Shown here one piece after another: positions 1 through 13,849 of a stretch of DNA of 64,000 nt (the first letter of the stretch is position 1; each line of letters begins with the position of its first letter). Below the pieces are notes generated by a model. That model was not told where the DNA came from and did not search any database. It saw nothing but the letters and a program-made list of their open reading frames with translations. Source of the stretch: Certhia americana (Eukaryota > Chordata > Aves > Passeriformes > Certhiidae); assembly GCA_018697195.1 (NCBI GenBank), contig CM031858.1:89881223-89945222 (forward strand), in the 5' to 3' direction. Both the position numbers and the translations under genes were made by a program.

Positions 1-190
1 TCCTTTCTCATGGACAAAGGGTTGTGAAGAGTTGATCAGCTCAGCAGAAGTGTGTACCTGGATATATTCGTGTGGCAGCCAGCCCAAGGAAACAATGAAG
101 CTGTTCTTTCAAGCAATGATGATACAACCAATAGAACTATCACCTGAGAGTAAATGTCCTGCTGTTAGCATAAGTGTCATCATATGGGCA

Positions 191-292
191 TCCTCTCCTC
201 TCCTCTCCTCTCCTCTCCTCTCCTCTCCTCTCCTCTCCTCTCCTCTCCTCTCCTCTCCTCTCCTCTCCTCTCCTCTCCTCTCCTCTCCTCTC
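191..292. repeat. (TCCTC)n pentanucleotide microsatellite
   Basis: There are about 20 nearly perfect copies of TCCTC. One strand is pure pyrimidine and the other pure purine. Open frames through it (SSPLLSSPLL type) are artefacts of the repeat. Confidence 0.95.
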
Positions 293-366
293 TTCCATTT
301 CTAATCTTGAATACATCGTCCCGATGTGCATTGTCTTTCTTCCTCGCGATAAACCCGTAAATCGAA

Positions 367-704
367 CTCTCCTCTAACTCTCCTCTCCTCGAACTCTCCT
401 CGAACTCTCCTCTCCTCGAACTCTCCTCTCCTCGAACTCTCCTCTCCTCGAACTCTCCTTGAACTCTCCTCGAACTCTCCTCTCCTCGAACTCTCCTCTC
501 CTCTCCTCGAACTCTCCTCTCCTCGAACTCTCCTCAAACTCTCCTCGAACTCTCCTCTCCTCGAACTCGAACTCTCCTCTCCTCTCCTCGAACTCTCCTC
601 TCCTTGAACTCTCCTCTCCTCTCCTCGAACTCTCCTCTCCTCGAACTCTCCTCTCCTCGAACTCTCCTCAACTCTCCTCGAACTCTCCTCGAACTCTCCT
701 CAGT
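367..704. repeat. Composite 5/11-bp minisatellite, TCGAACTCTCC(TCTCC)n
   Basis: This array mixes an 11-bp unit TCGAACTCTCC with zero to two extra TCTCC pentamers. Sporadic TTGAAC, TCAAAC and TCTAAC variants occur. It shares its pentamer with the pure array at 191-292, from which it is separated by about 75 bp of unique sequence. Confidence 0.9.
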
Positions 705-719
705 TTCATGCTACGAAAA

Positions 720-3700
720 CAACCTCCCCCTACTCCAAACAGTAGAATGCAAAGTATTAAATAGGAAGAAAATTAGATACTTGCCTTCTAAACATCCATA
801 TTAGCTGCTGTATTACATATTGCCTCTCTGCTGCAAGAGAATATATACACCCCAGATGATATTTTATTGCTGATCTGTATGGATAGAAAAATGTTTAACG
901 TCCTTTTATGCAGCTGAGTATGCAAGAAGGCCAACAGTAACTCAATTGTTAGCATTCTGAATTACAGAAAATTTACATTTTAATAGCAACCTCACTGTGA
1001 TACTTATGGTTGCCTACAATAGCTTTAAAGGGCATATTTTATTTCTTTTAAAGGCTTATGATATTCACATGATGCAAAAGTCTCTTAAAAGCTTTATAAT
1101 GGAAAGGCCCTTTACTCAGCTATGGGCCACCACAAAAGAAAATGCAGTTGCTATATATTCTGAGAATTTAGAGTACACTGTGATTGTGACATATTTTGAG
1201 ATGATTTAAATTTCAAATACATAATTGCAGGTTTTAAGAATGATGTTTCCCTGTGGTAAATTGCTTGTAACTTGAATGTCATTGGAAAATGGAAGTCAGT
1301 GGCCAGTCGAGCCACCACTGTTGCTGCAACTGATCATGTGTTTCCATTCTGCTGATTGTCTGAAATACCCTTGTGAGTTATTGAAAAGAATGGCCAAATT
1401 GGTAAAAAGTTATTAAAATAATATTGGAAGAATAAGCAAAAGACAGTAAATTTTATGCCCACAATTTAATTTACTATAATGTATATTTGAAATTTACTGA
1501 GATAATAACTACCACATTTTTGGAGTAGTCAAAAGGTTGTCAAAATGCAGGAGCTATTTATGAGTAGAAGGCTTCATAAAGTTCAAGTGATTTCTAAAAT
1601 GAGATCTTCAGGAATTTTGCCTTCAAATTTGAACTCTTAGGATTTGAGAATATGCATTAAATTATTCACATAAAACAGAAGCCAGAAAGATAATTAAATG
1701 GGAAATTAAATCAAACCTTATGTCAGAAGCATCACAGTAATGAGATCATCTTTATCCTTTTATTTCCTCCTGCTTCAACTCCTTCCTGAAGTTCTCAAAG
1801 GAAACAAATAAAAAACATGTTCTAGCAAACTCCTGTGGTTTTAGACACAGGGACATTCAGCTGGCTGAGCTCTTCCATGCATTCATACCACAGATGTGCT
1901 GTATTATTCTTTTTTGTTAATCCAAAACCACTTTTTTTGGATTTACTTTATGTACTTTTTGTACATAGTAACACCATACTATTATGACACCATCACACTG
2001 GAATAGCAAAAAGCCTATGGCCTGAGTTGGTGTCAAGATTGTACTACCTTAATTCTTTCTTCCTTCAAATCAGGAGTATAGCACAGTGGGATGCATCAGT
2101 CTTTATGTCCTCTCTGCACTGAAAAGAGACATTTCTTCTCCAGGATCTCGTACATAGCCATGAATAATAGTGGGGTCCGTTACAAATCAGAAATGTATAC
2201 AAACTGTCTCTACGGGTGACATTCACACAAGCAAGATTTTTCTGCTTTACTCTCAGTATTTTTGAGGATGAGACAACAAGAATTAGAAAAGCTAGTAAAT
2301 TTTGATCTACTTTATATAATGATAGCAATTTTTACTGTAAACTTACATCCAAATGTCTTCTGACATTAAGACAGATTTAGTTATTTTTTTTTTTTTTTTT
2401 TTTTAGTTTTAATGGAAGAATAATTTAGGTGATACAAGAAAGTCTACTACAGGAAGGGGACCCTTATTAAATCAAAATGGAACTTCATGTGTTTCTGACT
2501 GTTTGAGCCTGAGGCTTCTCCCAGGTGCTAGTAATATATTGGCAGCCAAAGTCAGGCAAAAGTTCAAGAAAACACTTCTCTCCTTTTAAAAATCTGACAA
2601 GCAAAACTTCCAGTTACTGTTTTGAATAAATGATTTATAGCCAGCTTTCTTAAGAACAGTTATCCGTCAACAATATTTTTCTGTGGGTCCACCTCTTGAA
2701 AAATCTGTTCATTAGCTGCTTTACCCAGTAGTGAACCATATAGTGAAATACAACTCTTTCTTTCATTTACATCATAGAATTTTTTTCATGGTCATAATCA
2801 CAAAAATAAGCAGTTACTCAACCCTGGCAGAAAACCTAACTTCTGTGCTTCAACACATCCATGATCCAATTTTTCTTTCTTTTGACTTTTACTGTTGTGA
2901 TTTCTATTTTGCTGAAGTATGCAAGAAGTCTGGCTGAAGTACCATTTTCCAGCCTTCACCAGGAGCCACAGCTTTGACTGTGAGACTTTTTTAATATGCT
3001 CTTCACAGTTGTTCTGTTCTCTCTCTAAAATCAAAAGGGGTGTTGCTTTGTTGGTTTGGGTTTGTTTTTTTGTTTTTTTTTTTTTTAATAAATAAATGTA
3101 CAATGTCTTGTTTCAAATTGCAAATCCTTTCTTTTTAGCTTAACTCATTTTAAGGGTACTCTACACATCTAAAGTAATATGAAGAGAATATACATACTCA
3201 TTTTATTTAAGGAAAAGATTGTTTTACCAACAGTGACCAATCAAATATGTTAAAAATCATCACAGAAGAAACAGTTAATAGAACAAAAAATTAGACATAA
3301 AATAATGAATGCTTTGAAATGCATTTAGTTCACTTATACATGGAGCCTCTGCTTTTAAGACTTAATAATTTCACTATTAAACCTATATGAATCACAGATT
3401 TTCACAGGAACAGGTATTATTTAAAAAAAAATAATCAAATCACCTGTGAAGCTTGCTTCTTGTACAGAGATAAAGTCAAGATCTAAATGTTGGCCAACTA
3501 AGAAACAGGCTCCTGAATTCCTAAAAATTTTTTTTGTGCTTTGGTCACATTTCAAAATGGAGAAAGAGACAGTACACCAATTCACTGTATTATTAAACTG
3601 CATTTTGTGCATGAAGAATGTGGGTATCTTACAGAAAGATAAAACATCTTGGAACTCTAAACAGTGAGCATATCTACAGTATATTTTCAAGAAAATGTCA

Positions 3701-5826
3701 ATACAGCTGCTGTTTTTTAGTCATTCTTCTTCCTTTGTTCAGCTACTGGTCATTCACATTTATGCTTTCATATTGCAATTTAAAATATTTAATGGGTTCT
3801 CTGTTTTGCACTTAGAAAGTCAAGAATAGTCATGAACAAGTTACAGTTCACATTGACATGTACATCTAAGCCATAGCATTTACAATACAAAAGCCTTCCA
3901 CTGTTTTTAATATTTGACACATGTAGTAATTATTTATTCTCTTTATTGGGTTAGATTTTAGGGCAGAAAAGACCCCATATAGCTCCCATAAAGTGACAAA
4001 GATTTATTGGAAAATTTAATTTTTTGTTTGAGTTTTTGTTTGCATTTTAAAGGATGGCACTATTTCACAATCAGAATCCTACAATCCTATTTAATGGATC
4101 TGTAACATGGTACGAATTTCTGAGAGGCAATTTCTCAAATGTCAGTGTAACAAAACTGCATTACATAAACTTCTGGCTTCCCAAAAACAGGAGACATACC
4201 ACTACAAAAGTTGATAGGAGTAAGCAATATGTGGTAAAAATATTAAAAAGGGAGAAAATCTAAACTTAGGTGTAAAACTATTACAGAATATTTTACATGC
4301 TGTTTAAATGGAGACCAGATTTGAAGTTCAATGTTCTGATTTCCAACTATATTTTTCTTTTCTTTTACTTCTCCTTTGAAAAGGAAGTATTTGAGAACTT
4401 AGTTGGGAATGACATACAATAATACATACAAGAGTGTAAAACCAACTTAATCTTTCACATTTGTATATTACTAGGTTAATGTGCTCAGTATGTGTGTTTT
4501 CACCCATTCTTCAATCCACCGTAAGACATTTTTCTAGAAGAAATTACACATGTAAAATATATGCCAGAAGGGCTGGATTATACTATGATAAAGTTCTAAG
4601 GAGATAGTGCTCAATATTACCATATGTATCACTGGGAACTGCTTTATGAGACTTCACAAAAGCAATCAAGTAAATGAAGGAAAAAACTTCTTTTCAAATA
4701 GTAGGTTTTTGCATAGACAAAATAAATTATTCAATTGAAACCATTTTCTGAATTCTTGGGTTTATTCCCATTTTAAATAGCAATCACTCTTTCTTGCTGG
4801 GGATAATTTCCTTGGTCTCAATAAATTACTGAAATGAATTTTTGTATGTACAAAGGTGTATTTTGAATTTTATCTGTCCCACAGATTTAGCACATATTTA
4901 GAAATTTACAATATGCTTTTTTTAACAAATACCCAATTTGTGTTTATGCATGGTCGATGAGCAGAACAGTAGCAGTTTATGTACTGTCTGTTTAAAATTA
5001 ACTTAGTCTGACAAGTTGAATTTATAATAGTAATTGTTGCTTTTTCTAAATAGATAGATATATTCTGACCACAAGAATGAAAAATGGACTGATAAGTCAG
5101 TTAATTCTGGGTACAACTTTGATGTATCCTTTCTTTTCTGCAAAATTTGTTACAGGATACAGTTTGCCTGAATAACAACAGACACATTGAACTGCACTCT
5201 TACCACTACGTCAGATGAAAAAGGAATTCCAGCATTCAAAACTCCTTCAGTTAAGGATTCAAGACATTCCTGCTGAGATAGCTTTCCTTGACTTTATTCC
5301 ACTGAAAACCTGATCGTTGGGTAGGAGAACCCTTCTATCCCAGAAGTCATATTCTTGTACAGAGCAACTGAATTCCACTGCTAATTCATTCATACACCCC
5401 ACTGATGAGAATCACTTGATTAGGTGCACAAAAAATAGGTAAACTTTAAAAACCTCCAATATTTGGTTTTTTAAGCTAGCCTTACTGCTTCTTACTCTAA
5501 CCTACCATAAACATTGTACTTTGATGATGTGTGTTAGCTGTCTTCTACACATATGAAAAACCTCTGCCTTTATGAAGGAGGAACACGTAAGAGTGAATGA
5601 TGTTTGTTCATGTGGAATCATAGGTAAGACCTCTGAAATGTCTTGGGAAAGATTACTTTAAAATCCATTCAGACAAATAGAACTCATGGATGCTCCAGGA
5701 CTCCCCCTACTAATAAGCTTGGATTTAACCATAAAATAACGAGTATCTTCACAAATTAAAAAAGGAATATTTTAAAATATGAGATAAACATGTTTATGGA
5801 AATATTTCAAAATAGTAAGTGAATTT
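720..5826. other. Intergenic, AT-rich, no gene seen
   Basis: I see no coding pattern, splice-bounded open frame or recognisable repeat family apart from poly(T) runs at about 2383-2404 and 3064-3086. Open frames here are short, at most about 100 codons, and lack family motifs. Confidence 0.7.
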
Positions 5827-5831
5827 TTGAA

Positions 5832-6326
5832 CTGTGGGAATCCACCTGGTTGGGATGGATGGTGGGCCAGCCTTCAATGAATGCATCAACCTGAGGCCTT
5901 GGGAAGTGGAAAGTTAAGGCAGGAGACATCTTGTTTAAGTTAGGGTGAGAAGAACGGAACCAGACGGAATCATGGGAGTTGTTATGTAGATTAGGGTATT
6001 CCATATTAGGAAATGCTTCTAGTTCTCACAGTTGATTGGGTGTTAGCATTTTCCATATAGGGTCATGTTCTGAGTTGTTGTTTATGATTGGACCCTGTAC
6101 CCTCAACCCTATCTTTAGGAATTATGGGAGTAACCCATTGCTGTCACCCCATCAGCTTGGTCTTTGGAGGATGCCCTATACTGTGCTGGGATTCTATATT
6201 TGTTGTTTTGCCAGTTCATTATTAAAGTTATTTTTTGGGTTACTCCATCATACCCACTCCATTATTTCTTTTGCCACACCACTCCTGGCTGGTCTGGTCC
6301 TGATGTTTCAGGACTCTGCTCCAACA
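5832..6326 (+). mobile_element. Putative solo LTR of an endogenous retrovirus
   Basis: A block of about 495 bp is less AT-rich than its flanks. It begins CTGTGGGAATCC and ends CTCCAACA, and a TTGAA pentamer lies directly on each side (5827-5831 and 6327-6331), as for a 5-bp target-site duplication. Internally there is an ATTAAA poly(A)-type signal near 6222 followed by a T/C-rich region, which fits an R-U5 layout. TG sits one base inside the left edge, so the boundary is slightly uncertain. No gag, pol or env sequence is present. The family is not identified. Confidence 0.45.
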
Positions 6327-6331
6327 TTGAA

Positions 6332-9054
6332 ATTTTTATACAAATTTTAATTTGGTTCTTGGTTTCTATTATGATCAGATATTCAAACAGCTGGATCTCT
6401 GCACTGTAAACTAAAACAAAGGTGGAATCATGGTCATGAAATATAAAAATTTTCAAAAAGAAACATTAAAAAAATAAGGGGAAGAAAAACACCACAACAC
6501 TTTTCCCTGTTTGTTTTTTCTTCTGGGAAAGATGAAGACTAGGATAATTTTTTATTAAATCACTTGAAAAATCATTTCCTCTCTCTTCTCTCAGAGGAAA
6601 GAACATAAAATTTTAAATAAAAGGTTTTTTTAAATTAAAATAAGTTTCATTTAAAACCTGCCAGTTTTGACCAAACAATGATGAAAGTAGAAATGAAAGA
6701 GGATGTTTTGGGTTTATTTAATGGTGAAAAAAATGCATCTTAGCAGTATGACTAGGAAAGAGAAGATATTTTCTTTGCTCACTGTGATTCACTCCCAAGT
6801 ACATTAGCATGTGGGGCTGGGGGCTGGGAAGTACCATAAGTCTGATTCTTGTTATTTTGCCATATATGCTGAATCTTCAGAAAAGCTGAAGCTAGGCATC
6901 TAGGGAATAGATAACCCACCTGTGATTTGTCCTGGCTCTACATTCCAGATCTCAGGAGCTTGCGCTCTCCAGCATCTTAACAAACACACACAGCTGGGTG
7001 CTGCTTTTGGAACAACTAGTGACACTGGTAAGAGGGGAGAAAACACAACAAATAGGAAATCTTCAGCAAGGGCACAAAGTAAGAGACATGATGTGAAGAG
7101 CACAAAGAGACAAGTATCAGTGAGTGATACTGAAAGAAGTGACTGAAAGAAGATTTTTCATCTCAACCAAGGGAATATGTAGAGTCTTTCCAATCAAAGA
7201 AGTCAGAGGTTGTTGCTGGGTGGGACCTGCAACACAGGGATATGGTGGACAGGCGCTACTTTTCCACCTGACAGACTGCATTTGCACCTTCAAGAAGTTA
7301 ACTTCTAGGTAATTCTCTTCTGTACTTGTAAAACTTCATATGAGACACTGGATGCCTTCCGAACAAAGTACTGCAGTATTGAAGCATTTTTTTAACAGCA
7401 ACCATGTCACACCCTGAAAGAACAAATCTCACAATGGTGTAGAGAAAACAGTTAAGATTACAGATTTTGCTTGCTTTTGTTTTACTGAAGATCAGGCCTT
7501 GATATTTATATATTCCTAGATATTCATAGACAACTTCTCTTAAAAGCAAATGATGATTCATACCAACATTAACTCAGTGTTTGCTATACATAATTATATC
7601 TATACTGTATGTGGTTATTTATACATATATAAAATTATGCATATATATATGTATATATAGCTTTATATATTGAAATAAACATTCAGCAATAAAAAATAGA
7701 TTTACTAGTGCCAATATTTACCTTGTTTTCAGTGTATGGTGCATTTTGATATTGAGAATTTATCTATTTGATACATGAGGATTAAAAACCTTACTGGAAC
7801 AGAATCCTGTATGATAAGTTTAAGAGGCTTCTCAAGCTGTGGTTTGGAAACCACTGAAACGAATGCCATGAAGCAAGTCAGGCCAATTTAAAATAAAATG
7901 AAGAGCCTTGTCTATTTCATTTGCATTAGATATCTTTGTTGTTTTCAGTTATAAAGAGTGCCCTGGAACTATTATATGTTTATGTTATAAAGAGTCCCCT
8001 GGAAGAATTATATTTTAACAAGAACCAGTGTTCACCATTCAATTTTATCAGGATTTAAACTTTGAAACTATCCTTGTGGTTAAAGAAGAAAGTCAGAACC
8101 TCACATACTTAAAGCAGAACCCTCAAGATAAGATTTAGGCCTTTGGCAGTAAGGTTTGTTCTGGTTAGTAAATTATATTAGTAGCTCACCTTACTGCTTA
8201 TTTCTAACATAGAAGAAGTTCTCTAGTTAAGCAGAGCTATTACAGCTTTTTTTTTTGTTGTGCAAATATTTTAACCATCTGTAAAAGGCTGACAGTAGCT
8301 TATGCATGATCTCATAGAAATATGTTTGAAATCTTATTTTCCCCTTTTTGCTTCCTAAGGCTTTGAATTCAAGGACTGTCAAATAGATTCTCCTTTTATT
8401 TTTTTTTTTTTAAAGGAGAATTCAGAGCTCTTTATAATCATCCAGGCCTTTCATAGGTCATGAACCCACTCTGAAGAAAGTGGCATTTTGATATGCAATG
8501 GATATTTTTTCACTGGTTACTTGCATATTGTTTTATGCTGGTTACCCATCACAGACTTAAGCAGATAGTATAAATTTGAAACGGGCCGTCTAGCAACAGG
8601 TCCATTCACAGCTCCAAAGAGAAAGAGTATTCATGTACTTGTTAGAATATTTGTCCCCCACGTTTACTTCTGGGAAAGAAGAAAGCCCAAGATGACATAA
8701 TTTTCTCTAAATCTTCAATGCAAAGTTGCACCAACAAATGTTTCATCCATAGATTACTAAAACTTAATAATGTTTCCAGGTGTTACTTAGAGTTTTCTCC
8801 AAGGACATCATGAAGTCATTCAGGTTGAGAAATGTTAATGTTTCCGCTATTATTTTCTAATCCTAGCAAACAGTCTATTGCCTTCAATAATGGTTTGTTG
8901 TTTCTACTGCTCCACAAATCTTGGGATGTAGGTGCAGCTTTTTGGATCTGATTGTTTGTTTTGTTGAAGTTTCCTTAAAGAGCTGAAGTTAGATAGGCAT
9001 ATTTGCTTTTTTATGTGATGTATGATCAGCCAAGAGTTTGGCTTACACTTTGGC
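6332..9054. other. Intergenic, AT-rich, no gene seen
   Basis: It holds an AT/TATATG-rich stretch at about 7610-7670 and a 29-bp imperfect tandem duplication (7949-7977 and 7985-8013, period 36). No coding pattern is visible. Confidence 0.65.
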
Positions 9055-9154
9055 TTACACTCCCAGGCACATGGTGTGACCCTTGTGCAGGGTCAGGAGT
9101 TGGACTTGAGGCTCTTTGTGTGTACCCTCCAACTCAGCATATTCTATGATTCTG
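9055..9154 (+). mobile_element. CR1 LINE fragment, 3' end
   Basis: The text matches the bird CR1 3' end: CCAGGCACATGGTGTGAC, then CAGGGTCAGGAGTTGGACTT, then CCAACTCAGCATATTCTATG and ATTCTG at the terminus. Only the last 100 bp or so are recognisable. The copy is diverged, with GTGTGTACCCTCC where GTGGGTCCCTTCC is usual. Confidence 0.8.
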
Positions 9155-12100
9155 CAAAATGCTGCTCACAACTAAAACAAAACTAAATGGACAAAAATGT
9201 AGTGTGTTCAGGAACTACAGTTTCTACAAGAAATCATCTGAATTCAAAAGACAGAAACAGAGAGACAAGATGACTTCAAGCAAGGGATTCTAGACTGTAT
9301 TTTCAAATACAGATGGCAAAATTCAGTTTTGTTAATGCAAGCTTAAGGATTAATATCTCCATATTTGTTAATACACATTTAAAGAGCTCAGTAATCTAGT
9401 TAGCCTCAATAGTCCTCATTAGCAACTTCTCTCATTGCCATCCAGAATGGAAATAAATAGAAATGCTTAACTTAAGCACCTCTTACAATACTGACACTGG
9501 TTTTTCTACTTCTACAGAGAAATGCTTTGAGCTTCATCTTTTTAGGTACATCTTTATCTTCAGGAGTACATAATTATCCACAATGTTGCAGTGTTTAAGC
9601 ATAGACTCAAATAGTTTTCTATGGTAGAATTAGTATGGGGCAGAAACAATGAACTAGATATTTGGATCTGAACTCTGAAGAAGATCTGAACTGTACACTC
9701 TCCACTATGACAAAAAGGAGACAGACTTATTTGGACAGGATGTTGATTAGGGTTTACACTGATGCATGCAATTTCTGTGGATCAGACCATCTCACTTGTG
9801 CCATTGGCAGAGGATGTCCAAGTGGCAACAAATGCTTATGGACTTGGCAGCCATCCTCAGGCTCAAACTGGCAGACATTTAGATTAATCCTGCTTTCACT
9901 ATGTTGGAGTATAACCAGCAGACAAGAAATCTATAATGAAGACAGCTACAATCTGCACCAGTAACTGACCAGTATGTACTCTGCTCTTCAGCAGATCCTG
10001 AGAGCTGGGCTAATGACAGTGTATGATTGATAATTACATCTGTTCTTTCTCTTCTGTCTGCCTGTTCAGCAGAAAGTGTCTTGGCTCTCTGCGAAGACAG
10101 GGAGAGCTTACTTTTTACATGCAGCCACACATGTTTTCAAAGGTATCATTTCTCCTACTGGAAGGGTATAACATTCTGATGAAGTCATTGACATACAACT
10201 TGAAATATGACACCATATGGAATCTGTTCTTTAGATTTCACGCACTTGTCACAAGAATGACTTGTGACTTTCTGTTAACTTCTGTTTTCAGACTTGTCAG
10301 TCTTAAAATAAAGTACCAACCCAGTGGTTTCATTACTTGCAACTGATTTAAAATGTCTCTATATTGCATCATTTAAGAAACAAAACATGGTGGTGTTTGT
10401 TCAAGTATGTTCAGATCCTTCTGTTCCACAGTGTAAGACTGCAGGCTGATAGGCATTTATCACTTCAGAAGAATCTCTTGTAAATCAGACTGAACACTGA
10501 GACCAGCCACCTAATTTATCATCAAGTACAATCAAAGATTGCAGTTCATCAAAAACCAAGAGCAAAGCTGGTTTTCTATAGGTTTTTTCATAGCTCTCTT
10601 AAATTAAAAGAGGCTTCCTTCACTTTGATAATATGTAAATAATAAATAAAAGTGTCTGCTTGTGCTTTTCTTACTAGCTTCTGTAACAGCCCCGTGGTGA
10701 TGAAAACAACTATCATCTGCTAACTTGTACAACTGGCATGGTTTTAAGAACTCTGAAATTCTCCTTCAAGGCATAACTAAATGTCAACAGAAAGACATAT
10801 TTCCCACCTACACAAGTAGGTTCGTAAATTGTGATTGGAGAAATACTTGGAGTATATTTGTCCTCATTGACAAGAAATTCACAGCCTTCCGATGAATAGA
10901 TCAAAAAAGAAAGAAAAAAGGTTTGAAAGATTGAGGTAAATAAAGCAGGACTTAGGCAAGAGTCTGTTATGTCTTCATCTGTGGATGAATTTGCTGCCAC
11001 CTGAAGACTTCTCAGATGTCATTAAGACCACTTTGATTGTAGCGGATGACCTCAAAGTCTGTAAGTTACATAGTTACCTAGTTATTCAATCCATCTGTAG
11101 AAGTCTGATCCCTCTAATATGACGTTGGCCACTGTTGTGGTTCCTTGAGTAGTCTCAGCTGCCCTTGATGTGCCTGATTGGTTATTTGGAGCATCTGTTC
11201 TTGACCCATCATACTCACAGCAGCCATTGCTACTGCCTCTGCAAACAGAAAGATATGAGATACTAACTATGAAAAACATGCTACTGCTACTTTTTATTTT
11301 CCATAGTAATGGTCACCTGCAACATGCTAGCAGGCTTTGCCACTCTACTTCAGGTGGCTCCAAACTTGTGTCTTTCAGATGCAAAAGAAGTGTTCTGCTT
11401 CTTACCTACTTAAGCTTACAGGCAGTCAGGCTGGAAGAGAAAAGAAAGGACATGTTCTTTTTCCCTGGCATCATGGAAGATACAGGACTGAGGAGAAAAA
11501 ACCCCTACACTACATAAAGAAAGCATAATAAGGATTATAAACCAGCAACTAAGAAAATAGTCAAGAGACTATTTTAATCTACTAAACCAACTTTTTTTTG
11601 GAAGGGAATTCTGAGCTCAAAAATCTAAAGGACATAGGCTCTTTCCTCCACAATGTTGTGGGAATTTTCAAACAGGCTGCCTGTATACTCAATGCAACCT
11701 TTTCTTGTTGCTAAGCCTAGAAATCCAAATGGTCCCTTTAATGTGTGGTTTTTGCTGTTCCTGAACCATCCTATATGCCAAAAAACTCCCTCTTGCCCCT
11801 TCCCCCCCCAAAAAAACCCCAAAACACCAGAAAAACAAACAAACAAACAAACAAACAAAAAAAAACCCACAAAAAGAAAAACACACAAAAAACCCAAACA
11901 AAACACAAAAAACTTATGAGAGCTAAAAAACCCTTTTCACTTACCCACCAAAATGTTGCTAAAAGCTTAAAATGTAGTCATCTAATCCTTATCACTTAAC
12001 AGTTTAATGAATCAGACCATAAATTACTTGTTCAAGATCATACTGAGGAAGTCTGTGCCAGTAACTGAAAACCTCTCTTCTCATACTTGGCCTAGTGGTT

Positions 12101-13845
12101 TACCTGACCCTGAATTTACTTACTAAAAGCAACAGCAGACAGATCACTTACATCACTACATCTATGCAAAACAGTGGTTATATCACATTAGATTTATAAA
12201 CACAAGGAAGACTGCAACCATCCCTTTACTGTATCACTAATATATGTGTCCATGAAGACTGCTCAAAGGGAAAAGAATACCACTATATTCCCCATGAGCC
12301 CTGCTGAGAACCACAGTTATCGGGGAGTGTGTGAAGGGGATTCTTGACTATAGGAACTGGAAAGAAATCATAAAGCTAGCTTCATGACACAACTGATATA
12401 CTCTTCCTGCTCTCCACACCTGCCAGACTGCTCTATCCTGATACTCAAATTTACTATTGTTAGCCAGCAAAGGTCATTTTTTTTTTTGAAGCTTGAGTTC
12501 TTGAATAATGATGTAAGAATAAATGGCTGTCAAGAACAACACACTGACAACATTCTGGTAGCCAGAATAAACACAGATGAATGAAAGTGACGCCACCTGA
12601 AATTCTTAATATCACAATGTGAGAAAATTCTGCTTTTCATTTAGGCTAATTCCAAAAACTCATGGCCTCCTCAGATGATTCAACAAAAAAGTACTAAAGG
12701 CAAAGAGGATTATGAGATAAGTGGTTGTGAATCATGCCTAAAATGTCATTCTTTTCAACACATGGCACAGGTATTTTTGAGGAAAACCTTAACTATATGA
12801 ATGGGATTTTGCCTGTACTACTTTAAAAGTGCAACAAGTGCACTTGTCTCTATCTTCTCAGTTCACAGGAAACTAGGTTTGGGTCATACATTTGCATGCA
12901 GAATTTCCTGAGAGAATGTTTCCTGGAAGAAGTGGCTGGGTACAATACACTTTTCCTTGCTCTACTGTTTGAATGTCTTCAATTTTTGTCCACTTTTTAT
13001 GTCAGAATTAAATAGTGACTGAAGCAGGAAAATGTTCCCCCAGTTCAGATGAACAGTGAGTTACATCTGCTGCTCCAGCAAATATATGAAGCTGCAGTAT
13101 CTTCTCCTTGCAGGATGTCTGATCCACCATGTGGCTTTCCTTCCTTTTATTCCCCATGCACTGTTCCTTACACATTCACTTGCTTATTTACACAAAAAGA
13201 AGAATTACAAAAAGAAGAATTGCTGTGGTGCCAATGAATTTTCAGTCACCTGACTTTTAGGGTACTGCCTGGCCACATAGGTTTTAGTCACACCTAGTAG
13301 GGGACTTTGGGGACAATTCTCAAAATTCCAACTATCATTTAACCTAATCAGAAACTACTGACTCATGCACAGAAGTTCAAGTCCAGGCCTCTTTTGAAAG
13401 TCCTAATTCTCAGTTACTGCAAAACTCCTTCTTGAGGTGCCTTGAAGAAACTAGCCTTGGAAAAATGTATTATCATGCATTAGTAACTGAAATTTAGAAA
13501 GAACTTTTTTGTCACTAAGTGTGTGATGGATATTTTGACAAGCAAATGTCAACTGTTTTACATTTTAGCATTACACTTTGTCCTTGGAGTATGAAAGCAG
13601 CTGCTCTTCTTTCAAAAAGAATTAGGTGGTTTTGCACAACGTATCAGAACAGCAAAGAAAAAAGGAAAATTATTAACTAATTGCTCCTGTTTTCCTTCCC
13701 ACTTGCCTAACTCCAGCCTCTTCTACCAAAAATAATCATTTTGATCGATCTTCAGACTGTGTTTGGCATAGAAAGGTTGTTCTAGAAATGTTTGATTTTA
13801 GAAGCCTTCTCTTTAGTCTTATATGGGAGTTACTTTATGTTATTG
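9155..13845. other. Intergenic, no confirmed gene
   Basis: It contains the A-rich tract at 11831-11913 and one weak minus-strand exon-like open frame (11082-11238), discussed in the findings. The 100-codon open frame at 9662-9964 on the plus strand has no motif I recognise. Confidence 0.55.
11831..11913. repeat. (AAAC)n / ACAAA low-complexity tract
   Basis: AAAC copies grade into AAACCCAC and AAAAACCC on the plus strand. Overlapping open frames of 70-93 codons rich in Phe, Cys, Val or in Lys, Thr, Gln are repeat artefacts. Confidence 0.9.
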
Positions 13846-13849
13846 CTCG

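Noticed and set aside
32..764. Several 60-100 codon frames rich in Ser, Pro and Leu or in Glu and Arg
   Set aside because: They arise from the TCCTC and TCGAACTCTCC repeats.
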